Positions 50,916 to 62,542 of a DNA stretch of 64,000 nucleotides are shown here, piece after piece. Location of the stretch: positions 372,001-436,000 of the forward strand of contig NZ_JAAAMH010000001.1 in NCBI RefSeq assembly GCF_024105655.1, in the 5' to 3' direction. The notes under the pieces were generated by a model that saw nothing but the letters and a program-made list of their open reading frames with translations, did no database searches and was not told where the DNA came from. Source of the stretch: Aliihoeflea sp. 40Bstr573. Its GTDB lineage: Bacteria; Pseudomonadota; Alphaproteobacteria; Rhizobiales; Rhizobiaceae. The first letter of the stretch is position 1. Each line of letters begins with the position of its first letter. The position numbers and the translations under genes were made by a program.

Positions 50916-51839
50916 TTACTTCTTGGCGACCGCCGCAACCTCGGCTGCAAAGTCGCTTTCTTCCTTCTCGATGCCCTCGCCGAGCGCGAAGCGCACGAAG
51001 CCGGTCAGCTTGGCCGGCGCGCCGATTTCCTTCTCGGCCTCGGCAAGTGCCTTCTCGACGGTCACGTCGGGGTTCATGACGAAGGCCTGCTTCAGGAGCA
51101 CGACTTCCTCATAGAACTTGCGCATGCGGCCTTCGACCATCTTCTCGATGATGTTCTCAGGCTTGCCCGACTGGCGGGCCTGCTCCGAGAAGACGGCCTT
51201 TTCACGCTCGACGGCGGAGGCGTCGACTTCCTCGGCCGTCAGAGCGAGCGGGTTGGTCGCAGCGACATGCATCGCGACCTGGCGCGCGAAGGCCCGGGCC
51301 GCGTCCGCATTGCCGGTCGTCTCGATGGCGACGAGCACGCCGAGCTTACCGAGATTGTCGGCAACCGCATTGTGCACATAGGTCGCGACCGCGCCGCTCG
51401 AGACCGAGAGCTTGGCCGAACGGCGCAGGCTCATGTTCTCGCCGATCGTGCCGATCGCGTCCTTGATCGTATCGGTGACCGACTTCTCGGCGCCCGCATA
51501 GGTCGCCGCGCCCACCGCATCGGTCGAGCCATCGGTCGTCAGCGCGACGTCCGCAATGTTGCGCACGATGTCCTGGAACGCGTCGTTGCGAGCGACGAAA
51601 TCCGTCTCGGAATTGACCTCGATGACGACCGCGCTGGTCGCGTCGGCGGCAACGCCGATCAGGCCTTCGGCAGCCGTGCGGCCGGCCTTCTTGTCGGCCT
51701 TGGCGATGCCCTTGGCGCGCAGCCAGTCGACGGCAGCCTCGATGTCGCCATTGGTTTCGGCCAGGGCCGCCTTGCAGTCCATCATGCCCGCGCCCGTCAT
51801 GTCGCGGAGCTGTTTGACCTGTGCAGCAGAAATGCTCAT
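50916..51839 (-). CDS. tsf: Elongation factor Ts
   Basis: EF-Ts recycles EF-Tu-GDP. The 307-residue protein has [19 protein letters not shown] at 8-26, the TDFVARN block and a C-terminal domain of the usual size. It is about 95 bases after rpsB with no terminator in between. Confidence 0.97.
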   Translation of the reverse strand: MSISAAQVKQLRDMTGAGMMDCKAALAETNGDIEAAVDWLRAKGIAKADKKAGRTAAEGLIGVAADATSAVVIEVNSETDFVARNDAFQDIVRNIADVALTTDGSTDAVGAATYAGAEKSVTDTIKDAIGTIGENMSLRRSAKLSVSSGAVATYVHNAVADNLGKLGVLVAIETTGNADAARAFARQVAMHVAATNPLALTAEEVDASAVEREKAVFSEQARQSGKPENIIEKMVEGRMRKFYEEVVLLKQAFVMNPDVTVEKALAEAEKEIGAPAKLTGFVRFALGEGIEKEESDFAAEVAAVAKK

Positions 51840-51934
51840 CGTCGCCTCTTCGATTTCATCAATTCATAAAATGGCGCGGCGCACCGTGGAGCGTTCCAGG
51901 TGCGCCGTTCGCCTCGTCCAAATGAGCGGACGGC

Positions 51935-52720
51935 CTAGCTGGCCTTGCCTTCTTCAGCCGCGGGCGTCTCGTCCAGGGCCGGCTCGACCGGCGCTTCGGC
52001 CGAAGCGCCCACGTCCATGCCCATCGCGCCCTGCTGGCGCGCAATGCCGTCGATGGCGGCCTTGGCGATCAGGTCGCAGTAGAACGAAATCGCGCGAGCC
52101 GCATCGTCATTGCCCGGGATCGGGTAGTCGACCTTGTCCGGGTCGCAGTTCGAATCGATGATCGCGACGACCGGAATGCCGAGACGGCGAGCTTCCTGGA
52201 TGGCGATCGCTTCCTTGTTGGTGTCGATCACGAACATCAGGTCCGGCGTGGAGCCCATGTCCTTGATGCCGCCCAGCGCGCGGTTGAGCTTCTCGCGCTC
52301 GCGGTCGAGCGTCAGGCGCTCCTTCTTGGTGAAGCCCTGGGCCTCGCCGGCGAGCAGCTCGTCGAGCTTGCGCAGGCGCTGGATCGAGTTCGAGATCGTC
52401 TTCCAGTTGGTGAGCATGCCGCCCAGCCAACGCGAATTGACATAATACTGCGCAGAGCGCTCGGCCGCGTCGGCGACGATTTCCGACGCCTGGCGCTTGG
52501 TGCCGACGAACAGCACGCGGCCGCCGCGGGCAACCGTGTCCGAAACGATCTTCAGCGCCTGATTGAGGAGCGGAACCGTCTGCGACAGGTCAATGATGTG
52601 AATGTTGTTGCGGGCGCCGAAGATATAGGGCGCCATCTTCGGGTTCCAGCGGTGGGTCTGGTGGCCGAAGTGAACACCAGCTTCAAGAAGCTGGCGCATG
52701 CTGAAATCAGGCGTAGCCAT
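51935..52720 (-). CDS. rpsB: 30S ribosomal protein S2
   Basis: S2 binds at the head-body junction of the small subunit. The 261-residue protein has [22 protein letters not shown] and [13 protein letters not shown], and an alanine/glutamate-rich tail of about 25 residues. Of two close ATG codons, the one at 52720 has AAAGGAA at good spacing, and the one six bases upstream does not. A strong promoter lies about 120 bases upstream. Confidence 0.97.
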   Translation of the reverse strand: MATPDFSMRQLLEAGVHFGHQTHRWNPKMAPYIFGARNNIHIIDLSQTVPLLNQALKIVSDTVARGGRVLFVGTKRQASEIVADAAERSAQYYVNSRWLGGMLTNWKTISNSIQRLRKLDELLAGEAQGFTKKERLTLDREREKLNRALGGIKDMGSTPDLMFVIDTNKEAIAIQEARRLGIPVVAIIDSNCDPDKVDYPIPGNDDAARAISFYCDLIAKAAIDGIARQQGAMGMDVGASAEAPVEPALDETPAAEEGKAS

Positions 52721-52837
52721 CGTCATTTCCTTTTCCGGTTGGCCTCCACGGGTGTCAGGCGGAAAAACCGCCACCGGAGGTCGAGGCCGGATTTCTCCCG
52801 GCGCCAAACCCATCACCCGTGTGTGGAATGGCCGCGC

Positions 52838-52866
52838 ATATAGACGCAATGCGCGGCGGTTGCAAG
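52838..52866 (-). promoter_or_regulatory. Strong sigma-70 promoter of rpsB-tsf
   Basis: On the minus strand CTTGCA (52866-52861) and CTATAT (52843-52838) are exactly 17 bases apart, close to the alphaproteobacterial housekeeping consensus. It starts five bases past the end of eipB and leaves a leader of about 110 bases before rpsB. Confidence 0.75.
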
Positions 52867-52871
52867 TCGCC

Positions 52872-53690
52872 TCACTCGGCGCAGTCGGCGGGCGCGTCGA
52901 AGAGTTCGAGATTGACCAGTCGCCCGGTGATGGCGAAATCGCCATAATCCATGGTCAGGTCACGCGTGACCCCGTTCTCGTAGAGCTTCATGGATATGCG
53001 ATAGGTCGGCGTTTCTTCGCCGGAAACGTCGGTCAGGTCGAAATAGGCGATGTCGACCGGCCAGAACTCCTCGTCCGCAATCCGCGCGAGGGCGCTCGCC
53101 TCCGCGTCGCCCTCTTCCAGCCCGGTCTTCTGACCGAGGATGACAGTGGTCGTCATCAGCTTGTCGCCGTCTTCCGAACCGTCATAGATCGTCGTTTCGT
53201 AGAAATTCTCGCCCGCATTGGCCTTTTCGAGCACTTCGAGAAGGTGGTGGGTCGGGAATTGCGACGTCTCCAGCAAATATTCCTGCGGCTCCGGCATCTC
53301 GATCGAGACATCCGTTCCCGCGTCCGTCATCTCGGCGGAACCGCGCGTTTCCTTGTCGAGGCTCTGGTCGACGAAGGATCGCGTGACGAACGAGAATTCC
53401 GAGCCGTCGCCGGCCTCGAAGGTCGTTGTCTGCTGGTCGGTCAGGCGCGTCGTCTCGTTCGCCTCGATCTGGGTGACGAACCGGAACGTCACCGTATAGC
53501 CCTCGCAGGGCGAGCCGTTGAATTCGTAGACCATGCGGCCCGAAAGCCCGGTGATTCCCGAACTGTCCGTTGCATCGTCGAGGCCCAGGTCATACACCGC
53601 ACGGTGCGGGAGGAGCGGCGCGGCCGATGCCTGGCCTTGCAGGAACGGCGCGGCGACTGTCGCCAGGAGCGCAAGGCGTGGCAGGGACAT
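52872..53690 (-). CDS. eipB: Cell envelope integrity protein EipB (DUF1849)
   Basis: The 272-residue periplasmic protein starts with a signal peptide (about 1-23, cut near ASA) followed by [13 protein letters not shown], the hallmark of the DUF1849/EipB family. EipB of Brucella is a beta-spiral needed for envelope integrity and virulence, and has one disulfide joining the N- and C-terminal parts. Here exactly two cysteines are left in the mature protein, C62 and C270, which fits. The frame extends upstream but the ATG at 53690 begins the signal. The gene is divergent from the RidA gene. Confidence 0.9.
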   Translation of the reverse strand: MSLPRLALLATVAAPFLQGQASAAPLLPHRAVYDLGLDDATDSSGITGLSGRMVYEFNGSPCEGYTVTFRFVTQIEANETTRLTDQQTTTFEAGDGSEFSFVTRSFVDQSLDKETRGSAEMTDAGTDVSIEMPEPQEYLLETSQFPTHHLLEVLEKANAGENFYETTIYDGSEDGDKLMTTTVILGQKTGLEEGDAEASALARIADEEFWPVDIAYFDLTDVSGEETPTYRISMKLYENGVTRDLTMDYGDFAITGRLVNLELFDAPADCAE

Positions 53691-53799
53691 CCGGTTCTCC
53701 CGATTGGGTGCTGGGCAGGTTCGGCCGGCACCTGAATGCGTTTTCGTGGCAGAAGCGAGGCGATTCAGCCGCCGCCTGCCTTTCGACAAGGATCACAGG

Positions 53800-54270
53800 A
53801 TGACCGACACAATCAATAGCCGCCTGGAGAAGCTTGGCATCGCCCTGCCCGCTCCCGCCGCCCCCGCTGCCAACTACCTGCCCTTTGTGGTCAGCGGCGA
53901 CCTGCTCTTCACGTCGGGCCAGCTCCCGTTCGAAAACGGCAAGCTCGCGGCCACCGGCCGCCTCGGCCGCGAGGTCGAGATTGCAGCCGGACAGGGTGCC
54001 GCACGTCATTGCGCCATCAACGTCCTGGCGCAGGCCAAAGCCGCCCTCGGCGACCTCGAGCGCATCGCTCGGCTGGTCAAGATCACGGTCTTCGTCGCCT
54101 CTGATCCCGACTTCACCGCACACCACCTCGTCGCAAACGGCGCGTCCGATCTTTTCGCCGAAGTCCTGGGTGAAGTCGGTCGTCACGCCCGCGCCGCCGT
54201 CGGCGTCGCCCGACTGCCGCTCGATGCGGCGGTCGAGGTCGAGGCGGTCTTCGAGATCGCGAAGGGCTGA
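53800..54270 (+). CDS. RidA/YjgF family protein
   Basis: The 156-residue protein has the YjgF fold: FVVSGDLLFTSGQLPFENG, then RHCAINVLAQAKAALGDLERI and the arginine-containing HARAAVGVARLP with a final VEVEAVFEI. RidA proteins deaminate reactive enamine/imine intermediates made by PLP enzymes. The length is nearer the 150-residue subgroup than RidA itself (about 128), so the exact substrate is open. AAGGATC precedes the ATG. The next gene begins six bases after its stop. Confidence 0.9.
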   Translation: MTDTINSRLEKLGIALPAPAAPAANYLPFVVSGDLLFTSGQLPFENGKLAATGRLGREVEIAAGQGAARHCAINVLAQAKAALGDLERIARLVKITVFVASDPDFTAHHLVANGASDLFAEVLGEVGRHARAAVGVARLPLDAAVEVEAVFEIAKG

Positions 54271-54276
54271 CCCCGC

Positions 54277-55005
54277 ATGGCCGACATTTCCTGGCTTACC
54301 GCCCGCCCCATCGCTCATCGCGGCTTCCATGATCTGAACAAGACGCTCTGGGAGAATACGCTTTCGGCCTTCCAGGCCGCCATTGACCGCAACTATGCGA
54401 TCGAGTGCGATGTCCACCTGTCGTCCGACGGCATTCCGATCGTCTTTCACGATCATGAACTGAAGCGCCTGACCGGCACCGAGGGCCATGTCCTCGACCG
54501 GACCGCGCGCGAAATGGCGGATCTGCGCATCGGCGGTACCGGCGATCACGCCCCGACGCTCCAGGAACTGCTCGAGCTCGTCGCCGGCCAGGTGCCGCTG
54601 GTCATCGAGCTCAAGGGCACTGAAGGCCGCGACGATGGCCTCGCGGCCGCAGTCCTTTCGCTTGTCAAGGCCTATGACGGCAAGGCGGCAGTCATGTCCT
54701 TCGACCACTGGCTCATTCGCCAGCTCGTCGCGGATGCGGGCGACGTTCCGGTGGGCCTTACCGCGCACGGCAACAAGCCCGAGGAGCTCGAGGCGCATTT
54801 CTCGATGCTGGCACATCCGATCGACTTCGTCTCGTTCGGCGTCCACGACCTGCCGAGCGCCTTCGTCGCCTTCGTGCGTGAAAAGCTCGCTTTGCCCGTC
54901 ATCACCTGGACGGTTCGCGACAAGAAGTCCGAGGAACTGACGGCGGCACACGCCGATCAGATGACCTTCGAAGGCTTCGATCCGGACGGACGCGGCCCGA
55001 TCTGA
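54277..55005 (+). CDS. Glycerophosphodiester phosphodiesterase
   Basis: The 242-residue cytosolic GDPD has the catalytic set of the family: H14 in IAHRGFHD, E43 and D45 in IECDVHLSSDG, and H58 in VFHDHEL. It hydrolyses glycerophosphodiesters to glycerol 3-phosphate and an alcohol, recycling lipid headgroups. No signal peptide is present. It is six bases after the RidA gene, so the two are cotranscribed. Confidence 0.92.
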   Translation: MADISWLTARPIAHRGFHDLNKTLWENTLSAFQAAIDRNYAIECDVHLSSDGIPIVFHDHELKRLTGTEGHVLDRTAREMADLRIGGTGDHAPTLQELLELVAGQVPLVIELKGTEGRDDGLAAAVLSLVKAYDGKAAVMSFDHWLIRQLVADAGDVPVGLTAHGNKPEELEAHFSMLAHPIDFVSFGVHDLPSAFVAFVREKLALPVITWTVRDKKSEELTAAHADQMTFEGFDPDGRGPI

Positions 55006-55014
55006 TCTACCGGC

Positions 55015-55043
55015 CTTGCAACCTTCATCCCGGCTCGTATGTA
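55015..55043 (+). promoter_or_regulatory. Promoter before the DUF482 acetyltransferase
   Basis: CTTGCA (55015-55020) and TATGTA (55038-55043) are 17 bases apart. Initiation would fall near 55050, almost at the ATG of the small leader frame. Confidence 0.45.
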
Positions 55044-55050
55044 GGAGTGA

Positions 55051-55083
55051 ATGAGCGGGTCGGGATGTCTTGTCTATGAGTGA
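55051..55083 (+). CDS. Possible 10-codon leader peptide
   Basis: An ATG at 55051, preceded by GTAGGAGTGA, opens a frame of ten codons (MSGSGCLVYE) that stops with TGA at 55081-55083, inside the start of the acetyltransferase gene (ATG at 55076). The 8-base overlap fits translational coupling. If the promoter just upstream is real the message would be nearly leaderless. It may simply be chance. Confidence 0.3.
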   Translation: MSGSGCLVYE

Positions 55084-56254
55084 GCGTGAAGCCGGGTTCG
55101 TCCTCCGCGTCGTGGACGCGATGACGAGCATCGCGGCGGCAGACTGGTCGAAGCTGGCCGGCGCCGCGCGCAGCAGTGCCGAGCCGTACAATCCCTTCCT
55201 GTCGCACGCCTTCCTCTCCGCGCTCGAGGACTCCGGAAGCGTCGGGGCTCGCGCCGGCTGGCTGCCGCACCATCTTGCGCTCGAAACCGCGGACGGCGCC
55301 CTTATCGGCGCGATCCCCTGCTACTTGAAGTCCCACAGCCAGGGCGAATATGTCTTCGACCATGGCTGGGCCGATGCGTTCGAGCGTGCCGGCGGCCGCT
55401 ATTATCCCAAGCTCCAGGTCGCGATCCCGTTCACGCCGGCCACCGGCCCTCGCCTGCTGGTCGATGCCGGGCTCGATCCCGATCCCGTCCGCCTCGCGCT
55501 CGGCGAGGGCTTGAAGACGCTTAGTGAGCGGCTCGGCACGTCCTCGGTGCATGTCACCTTCGCACCGCAGGACGAAGCGGCGGCGTTGGAAGACCTCGGC
55601 TACCTGCATCGCACCGACACCCAGTTTCATTTCGTCAACGAAGGCTACACATCCTATGACGAATTCCTTGAAACACTCGCCTCGCGCAAGCGCAAGGCGC
55701 TGCGCAAGGAGCGGCGAGAGGCGCTGGCCGAAGGCATCGAGATCGACTGGCTGACGGGACGCGATCTCACCGAAGCGGTATGGGACGACTTCTTCCGCTT
55801 CTACATGGATACGGGCAGCCGCAAATGGGGACGTCCCTATCTCAACCGGCAGTTCTTCTCGCTGATCGGCGAGCGGATGGCCGACGACATCCTGCTGGTC
55901 ATGGCGAAGCGCGATGGTCGCTACATCGCCGGCGCGATCAACTTCATCGGTGAAGAGCGGCTTTTCGGTCGCAACTGGGGCTGTATCGAGCACCACCCCT
56001 ATCTCCATTTCGAGGTCTGCTACCACCAGGCCATCGACTTCGCCATCGCGCGCAAGCTGAAGGTCGTCGAGGCGGGCGCACAGGGCGAGCACAAGCTGGC
56101 GCGGGGCTATCTACCCGTCACGACCCACTCGGCGCACTGGATCTCCCATCCCGGCCTGCGCAACGCGGTCGCCGACTATCTGGAGCGCGAGCGCGAAGAC
56201 GTCGCGGAAGTGGGTGAATACCTGACCGAGCGGGCCCCGTTTCGCAAAGGCTGA
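55076..56254 (+). CDS. DUF482/FemAB-like GNAT acyltransferase
   Basis: The 392-residue protein matches the DUF482 (COG3146) group: NPFLSHAFLSALEDSG near the start and the C-terminal EAGAQGEHKLARGYLPVTTHSAHW. The fold is that of GNAT and FemAB transferases, but no substrate is established; peptidoglycan or aminoacyl transfer has been suggested for relatives. The ATG at 55076 (or TTG at 55070) has only a weak ribosome binding site. It follows GDPD by 70 bases. Confidence 0.87.
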   Translation: MSEREAGFVLRVVDAMTSIAAADWSKLAGAARSSAEPYNPFLSHAFLSALEDSGSVGARAGWLPHHLALETADGALIGAIPCYLKSHSQGEYVFDHGWADAFERAGGRYYPKLQVAIPFTPATGPRLLVDAGLDPDPVRLALGEGLKTLSERLGTSSVHVTFAPQDEAAALEDLGYLHRTDTQFHFVNEGYTSYDEFLETLASRKRKALRKERREALAEGIEIDWLTGRDLTEAVWDDFFRFYMDTGSRKWGRPYLNRQFFSLIGERMADDILLVMAKRDGRYIAGAINFIGEERLFGRNWGCIEHHPYLHFEVCYHQAIDFAIARKLKVVEAGAQGEHKLARGYLPVTTHSAHWISHPGLRNAVADYLEREREDVAEVGEYLTERAPFRKG

Positions 56255-56307
56255 GTGAAGACTGGAGTGTTTCGCGACCGTCTACCTGTCAACGCCACCG
56301 CTGACGG

Positions 56308-56336
56308 TTGCACTTCCCTCGCCCCATTCTCTATTC
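56308..56336 (+). promoter_or_regulatory. Promoter of the HIT gene
   Basis: TTGCAC (56308-56313) and CTATTC (56331-56336) are 17 bases apart, 29 bases before the ATG. Confidence 0.5.
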
Positions 56337-56364
56337 ACTACACACAACCACCAGGGAGCCAATG

Positions 56365-56793
56365 ATGAAGCCAGAATACGACGACACCAACATCTTCGCG
56401 AAAATTCTGCGGGGCGAACTCCCGGCCCAGAAACTATATGAGGATGACGCGACTTTTGCCTTCCTGGACATCATGCCGCGCGGAGCCGGGCATTGCCTCG
56501 TCATCCCCAAGGCGCCGTCCCGCAACATTCTCGACGTCTCACCCGAGAGCCTGTCGGCGGTCATGTCGACGGTCCAGAAGTTGTCGCGTGCAGTGGTCAA
56601 GGCGTTCGATGCCGACGGCGTGACGGTTCAGCAATTCAACGAACCCGCAGGCGGACAGGTCGTCTTCCATCTCCATTTTCACGTCATCCCGCGCTTCGAT
56701 GGCGTGACGCTGAAGCCGCATTCGGGGGAGATGGAAAAGCCTGACGTCCTCGCCGCCAACGCAGAGCGGATCAGGGCTGCACTGGCTCGATAG
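56365..56793 (+). CDS. HIT family nucleotide hydrolase (HinT-like)
   Basis: The 142-residue protein has the histidine triad H102, H104, H106 in FHLHFHVIPR and the FLDIMPRGAGHCLVIPK strand; HinT-type enzymes hydrolyse AMP-lysine and other adenosine phosphoramidates. Of the two ATG codons at 56362 and 56365, the second has GGGAG at ideal spacing. Its last 23 bases overlap the end of the convergent PAP2 gene. Confidence 0.93.
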   Translation: MKPEYDDTNIFAKILRGELPAQKLYEDDATFAFLDIMPRGAGHCLVIPKAPSRNILDVSPESLSAVMSTVQKLSRAVVKAFDADGVTVQQFNEPAGGQVVFHLHFHVIPRFDGVTLKPHSGEMEKPDVLAANAERIRAALAR

Positions 56794-57871
56794 AAATCTG
56801 CGGGATGGAAACGGCGTTGGCGCCATTTCGCGCCAGCAGTCCGGCGGCCTTCCAGATGAGGGTGACGGCCACGAGCGACGCGTAGGCGTCGATCGCATAG
56901 TGCCAGCCCAGATGCACCGAACCGATGAAGATGACGACGGCGAACACGGCGGCCAGATAGCCGAGGCGGCGATCCAGACGCCGTGCCGCCAGATACAAGA
57001 GAATGCAGATTGCATTGTGCAGCGATGGCATGGCGGAAATGCCTGAGATGATTGCGAGTTCGCGGTTCTGGTAGTTGCTCCAGAGTTCGTTTTTGACGAC
57101 CATCGTGCTCAGGCCATACACCTCATCGACATGGACGAGCCGGCGCATCAAATCGGTAAATGTTGATGGTCCGCCCGCGAGATCGTCATAGAAGATTGGA
57201 CCGACTGACGCGAATGCAGTTGCGGCGACGATCCCCAGCAACGTCCATATCATCGCGAATGCGATAAGATACTGCCGACGCAGGACGGAGTCTGGGGCGG
57301 CCCAGATGAAATAGCCAGTAGCCGTATAGAAGATCAGGAACCAGGCATAGTACGTGTAATCTATGACTTTGGTGATGACTCCGTATCCCAGAACTGCATC
57401 CAGGATACGCCAGGGATCATTATTGAAATGAAGAATCCGGTCAATCTCGGCAAAGAGCGCGTCGAACTCATAGGGGTTGAACTGCGGGATGCTCGCCTTG
57501 AAATGGGCAAAGCTGTTCATCACCAGGGACAGGGCCAACATGGCGCAGATTGCAGGGATTATGCGACCGGGCGCGCTGAACGTTCGCCACTGCGCGGTAG
57601 CAGCTTTGGCAAGTGACCCTTCTCTCGGCATCGACATCGCAATTGCCAGCAGAAGGATGAGGATCGATGCCACGACGAAGCTGAATACAGTCGCAAACAT
57701 CGTTGACGAGGCGACACTCCAGACATTGTCCAGCAGGGCCAATCTGAAAGCCACGGCAGCAACAGCAATCGAGAACAAGACCTTGTCCCCCGCCACCGTT
57801 CGCTTCAGCGCAAGCGCAGTCGCGCCGACGGCCGATTCCTCTTCGTTTGCAACACGTCGCCCCGTGATCAC
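56771..57871 (-). CDS. PAP2/inositol-phosphotransferase-like membrane phosphatase 1
   Basis: The 366-residue protein has about eight hydrophobic helices. Phosphatase motifs are late: SAMPSLHNA (motif 2) and GSVHLGWHYAIDAYAS (motif 3), the arrangement of PAP2 proteins of the Aur1/IPC-synthase-like branch rather than simple PAP2. Likely substrates are lipid phosphates or a headgroup transfer, unproven. Base composition is lower than around it: I counted 27 G+C in the 60 bases 57301-57360, against 39 in 58021-58080. It starts by overlapping the next PAP2 gene as ATGA. Confidence 0.87.
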   Translation of the reverse strand: MITGRRVANEEESAVGATALALKRTVAGDKVLFSIAVAAVAFRLALLDNVWSVASSTMFATVFSFVVASILILLLAIAMSMPREGSLAKAATAQWRTFSAPGRIIPAICAMLALSLVMNSFAHFKASIPQFNPYEFDALFAEIDRILHFNNDPWRILDAVLGYGVITKVIDYTYYAWFLIFYTATGYFIWAAPDSVLRRQYLIAFAMIWTLLGIVAATAFASVGPIFYDDLAGGPSTFTDLMRRLVHVDEVYGLSTMVVKNELWSNYQNRELAIISGISAMPSLHNAICILLYLAARRLDRRLGYLAAVFAVVIFIGSVHLGWHYAIDAYASLVAVTLIWKAAGLLARNGANAVSIPQISIEPVQP

Positions 57872-58812
57872 AGAAGCTGCTCGAGCGAACCACCGTCAGC
57901 CGGCACTGTCGCCTGTCGGGACCGCGGCTGCAGCGCAAACCAGACCATGAGCGCCACAGCTACTCCGCCGAATGCATCGGCCAGGTGATGGCCGCCATCG
58001 ATCGGCGTCGTCAGGATGATCAGCACATTGACGACGAGCACGGGCCAGCGGAGATAGCGCAGCGGCCAGCAGGCAAGGATCAGGAGAACGGAAAGCGTGC
58101 AGTGATAGGACGGAAAGGCGATTAGGCCGCGCGGGTTGTCGAGCGAGATGAGCCTTTCGGCCCCGCTCCGCAGATCGAAAAACGTCTGCTTGTAGGCCAG
58201 GTCGACAACGGGCGCGTTCGCGCCGAAGAATTCGGGCGCCGGCGCAATGGTTGCCAGCGCACCGCCGGCCGGCAGCAGGCCCGAGATGACGATGCACGCG
58301 AGCGCGCTGAGCGCGACGGCCGAGACGAACCGGCCAGCAGATTTCAGCGGCCCCGTCAGCCCCAGCATGAGAACGGCAAGCGCGACCTGGCTCAATGTCG
58401 TCACATAAAGCAGGCTTGAAACGGTACCGATAGCGGGTCGAGCGTTGACAAATCCTACATAGGCTTCCCAGTCGAACCCGATCATCCGGTCGAAGGCCAT
58501 GAGATGACCGTCGATCAGCGGCAGGTTCAGCGAGGTCACGAGATAGCTCGTCACCGCTGCATTGGCGGAGAAGGTCAAGAGAAAGGCGGTCTCGACACAG
58601 AGGATTTCGAAGCGCGCATTAGGCCGCTTGTAGCGGTAGAAAGTGGCTACCAGCGCGAGCACGGCGGTCATGCCGATGAGATTGGCCAGGCTCGGATAGT
58701 CGAAACGAAAATCGGTCGCCGCAATCCAGATCGCGTTGAGAAGCGTGAGGGACAAGATGCCCGCGGCCTTCCACGGCCAGCTCGACCTGTAGCTTTTATC
58801 GTCCGTGACCAT
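57868..58812 (-). CDS. PAP2/inositol-phosphotransferase-like membrane phosphatase 2
   Basis: The 314-residue protein has six or more helices and the motifs AFPSYHCTLSV and TPIDGGHHLADAFGG, the same late-motif layout as its neighbour but with low identity elsewhere. The two genes overlap by four bases, so they are made together and may form a complex or act on related lipids. A TTAACCGG half-site occurs about 45 bases upstream on the same strand. Confidence 0.87.
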   Translation of the reverse strand: MVTDDKSYRSSWPWKAAGILSLTLLNAIWIAATDFRFDYPSLANLIGMTAVLALVATFYRYKRPNARFEILCVETAFLLTFSANAAVTSYLVTSLNLPLIDGHLMAFDRMIGFDWEAYVGFVNARPAIGTVSSLLYVTTLSQVALAVLMLGLTGPLKSAGRFVSAVALSALACIVISGLLPAGGALATIAPAPEFFGANAPVVDLAYKQTFFDLRSGAERLISLDNPRGLIAFPSYHCTLSVLLILACWPLRYLRWPVLVVNVLIILTTPIDGGHHLADAFGGVAVALMVWFALQPRSRQATVPADGGSLEQLL

Positions 58813-58876
58813 GGCGCTCGACTGCTCCTTGTTGCAGCCATTCTCGCCAAGTCCGGTTAAGCCGCGATGAATCCGC

Positions 58877-59236
58877 CTATGCCCAGCCCGCAGCGAGGAT
58901 CATCCCAGCGATCAGCACCGCCTCCGTCACGAAAATCCCGACCAGAATCCGCTTGCCGAACCAGAGGAAGGCGGCGAAGCCGACGATTGCCGAAAAGACC
59001 CGCAGTTCCAGAGTCGTGTCGGCAAGCGGCCCGTTGGGGTTGATGATCAGGTTGGAGATGACGGCGGCGACGAGCGCGGTGGCGACGCAGCGCACGAAGA
59101 CGAGCGCGTCGGATTCCTCGGAAATGCGCCCGCCGAGATAGACGCCGAGAAACCGCCAGCTATCCGTTGCCAGCCATCCCGCGACGAGGATGAAGACGTA
59201 GGGCCACCACCAGGCGTCGAGCGCATCGAAGGTCAT
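58877..59236 (-). CDS. AzlD-like branched-chain amino acid exporter subunit
   Basis: The 119-residue protein has four hydrophobic helices (WWPYVFILVAGWLAT, LVFVRCVATALVAAVISNLI, FSAIVGFAAFLWFG, LVGIFVTEAVLIAGM) and the AzlD pattern. It pairs with AzlC to export branched-chain amino acids or similar. A longer frame runs upstream, but the ATG at 59236 overlaps the azlC stop as ATGA. Confidence 0.9.
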   Translation of the reverse strand: MTFDALDAWWWPYVFILVAGWLATDSWRFLGVYLGGRISEESDALVFVRCVATALVAAVISNLIINPNGPLADTTLELRVFSAIVGFAAFLWFGKRILVGIFVTEAVLIAGMILAAGWA

Positions 59237-59991
59237 GTCGTCTTCCTGCGCTTCATCACGACATGGAAGAGATAGGCGAGAAGTCCACCGACGAGGCCGG
59301 TGGCCAGAAGGCTGAAGTCGGGAACGAGCACGTAGAAGAGCGGCCCGAGAACCAATCCAAGCACCATCGCGACATGCCCTGCCCGCTCGCGCGCCGAGAC
59401 CCAGAGCGACGTCAGGAAGTAGATCGGCGTCAGCATGAAGAGCGCGGCCGAAATCATGGGCGGCAGGTTCTGCGCCAGCATGTAGACCAGCGCGACGACG
59501 ATCATGTTGAGCACGACCAGCGACGAACCGACGCCGCCATACCAGGTCGTGCGGAACGCGCGCGGCACGTGCCGCACCTGTTCGAGCGCGATCACCCAGG
59601 AGGTCACGGCGACGAAATGCGACAGGAGATAGAGAACCCACGGCCGCGTGCGCGGTCCGCGCAGTTCGGGGACCAGCACCACGACCATCGGCGCAAGACG
59701 CACCGACGACAGCGCCACCGCGAAGGCGGCGCCCGCAATGCCATTGCCCGCCAGCACAGCGCCGATCAGCACCACCTTGGCCGGCAGCGCCCACACGATG
59801 CCCGTCATGAATACGGTCTGCGCCAGCGTGAAGCCTGCCTCCAGGGCCAGCGCGGCAAATCCAACGAAGCTGCTCGCCAGGATCAGCGCCGGCACCGACA
59901 TCGAAGCGCGGCATCCGCGCGCGAACCACTTCAGCCGCGTGGAGAAGTCAGGATCGGGCGCATCGATATGTGATTCGGCGGGGGTAGACAT
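59233..59991 (-). CDS. AzlC-like branched-chain amino acid exporter
   Basis: The 252-residue protein has about seven helices and the AzlC features: ARGCRASMSVPALILASSFVGFAAL, a WALPAKVVLIGAVLAGNG helix and a final KRRK. AzlCD export leucine analogues in Bacillus; the substrate here is not known. The ATG at 59991 is preferred over a start at 60009. The clpA terminator lies just upstream. Confidence 0.9.
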   Translation of the reverse strand: MSTPAESHIDAPDPDFSTRLKWFARGCRASMSVPALILASSFVGFAALALEAGFTLAQTVFMTGIVWALPAKVVLIGAVLAGNGIAGAAFAVALSSVRLAPMVVVLVPELRGPRTRPWVLYLLSHFVAVTSWVIALEQVRHVPRAFRTTWYGGVGSSLVVLNMIVVALVYMLAQNLPPMISAALFMLTPIYFLTSLWVSARERAGHVAMVLGLVLGPLFYVLVPDFSLLATGLVGGLLAYLFHVVMKRRKTT

Positions 59992-60032
59992 GTCCGGCCC
60001 GGATAGCACAGGGGCCGGAAACTTGCGATGTT

Positions 60033-60060
60033 AAAAAAGCGGCGCCCGAAGACGCCGCCT
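60033..60060 (-). terminator. Terminator of clpA
   Basis: GCGGCG (60039-60044) and CGCCGC (60053-60058) pair around an 8-base loop containing TTCG on the minus strand, followed by TTTTTT (60038-60033). Confidence 0.8.
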
Positions 60061-60080
60061 TTCGATATCATTGAGCAGGT

Positions 60081-62534
<2,454 letters not shown>

Positions 62535-62542
62535 TCAGTACC

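Noticed and set aside
57181-57480. A mobile element explaining the GC dip
   Set aside because: No transposase, integrase, terminal repeat or tRNA gene is near; only the composition differs.
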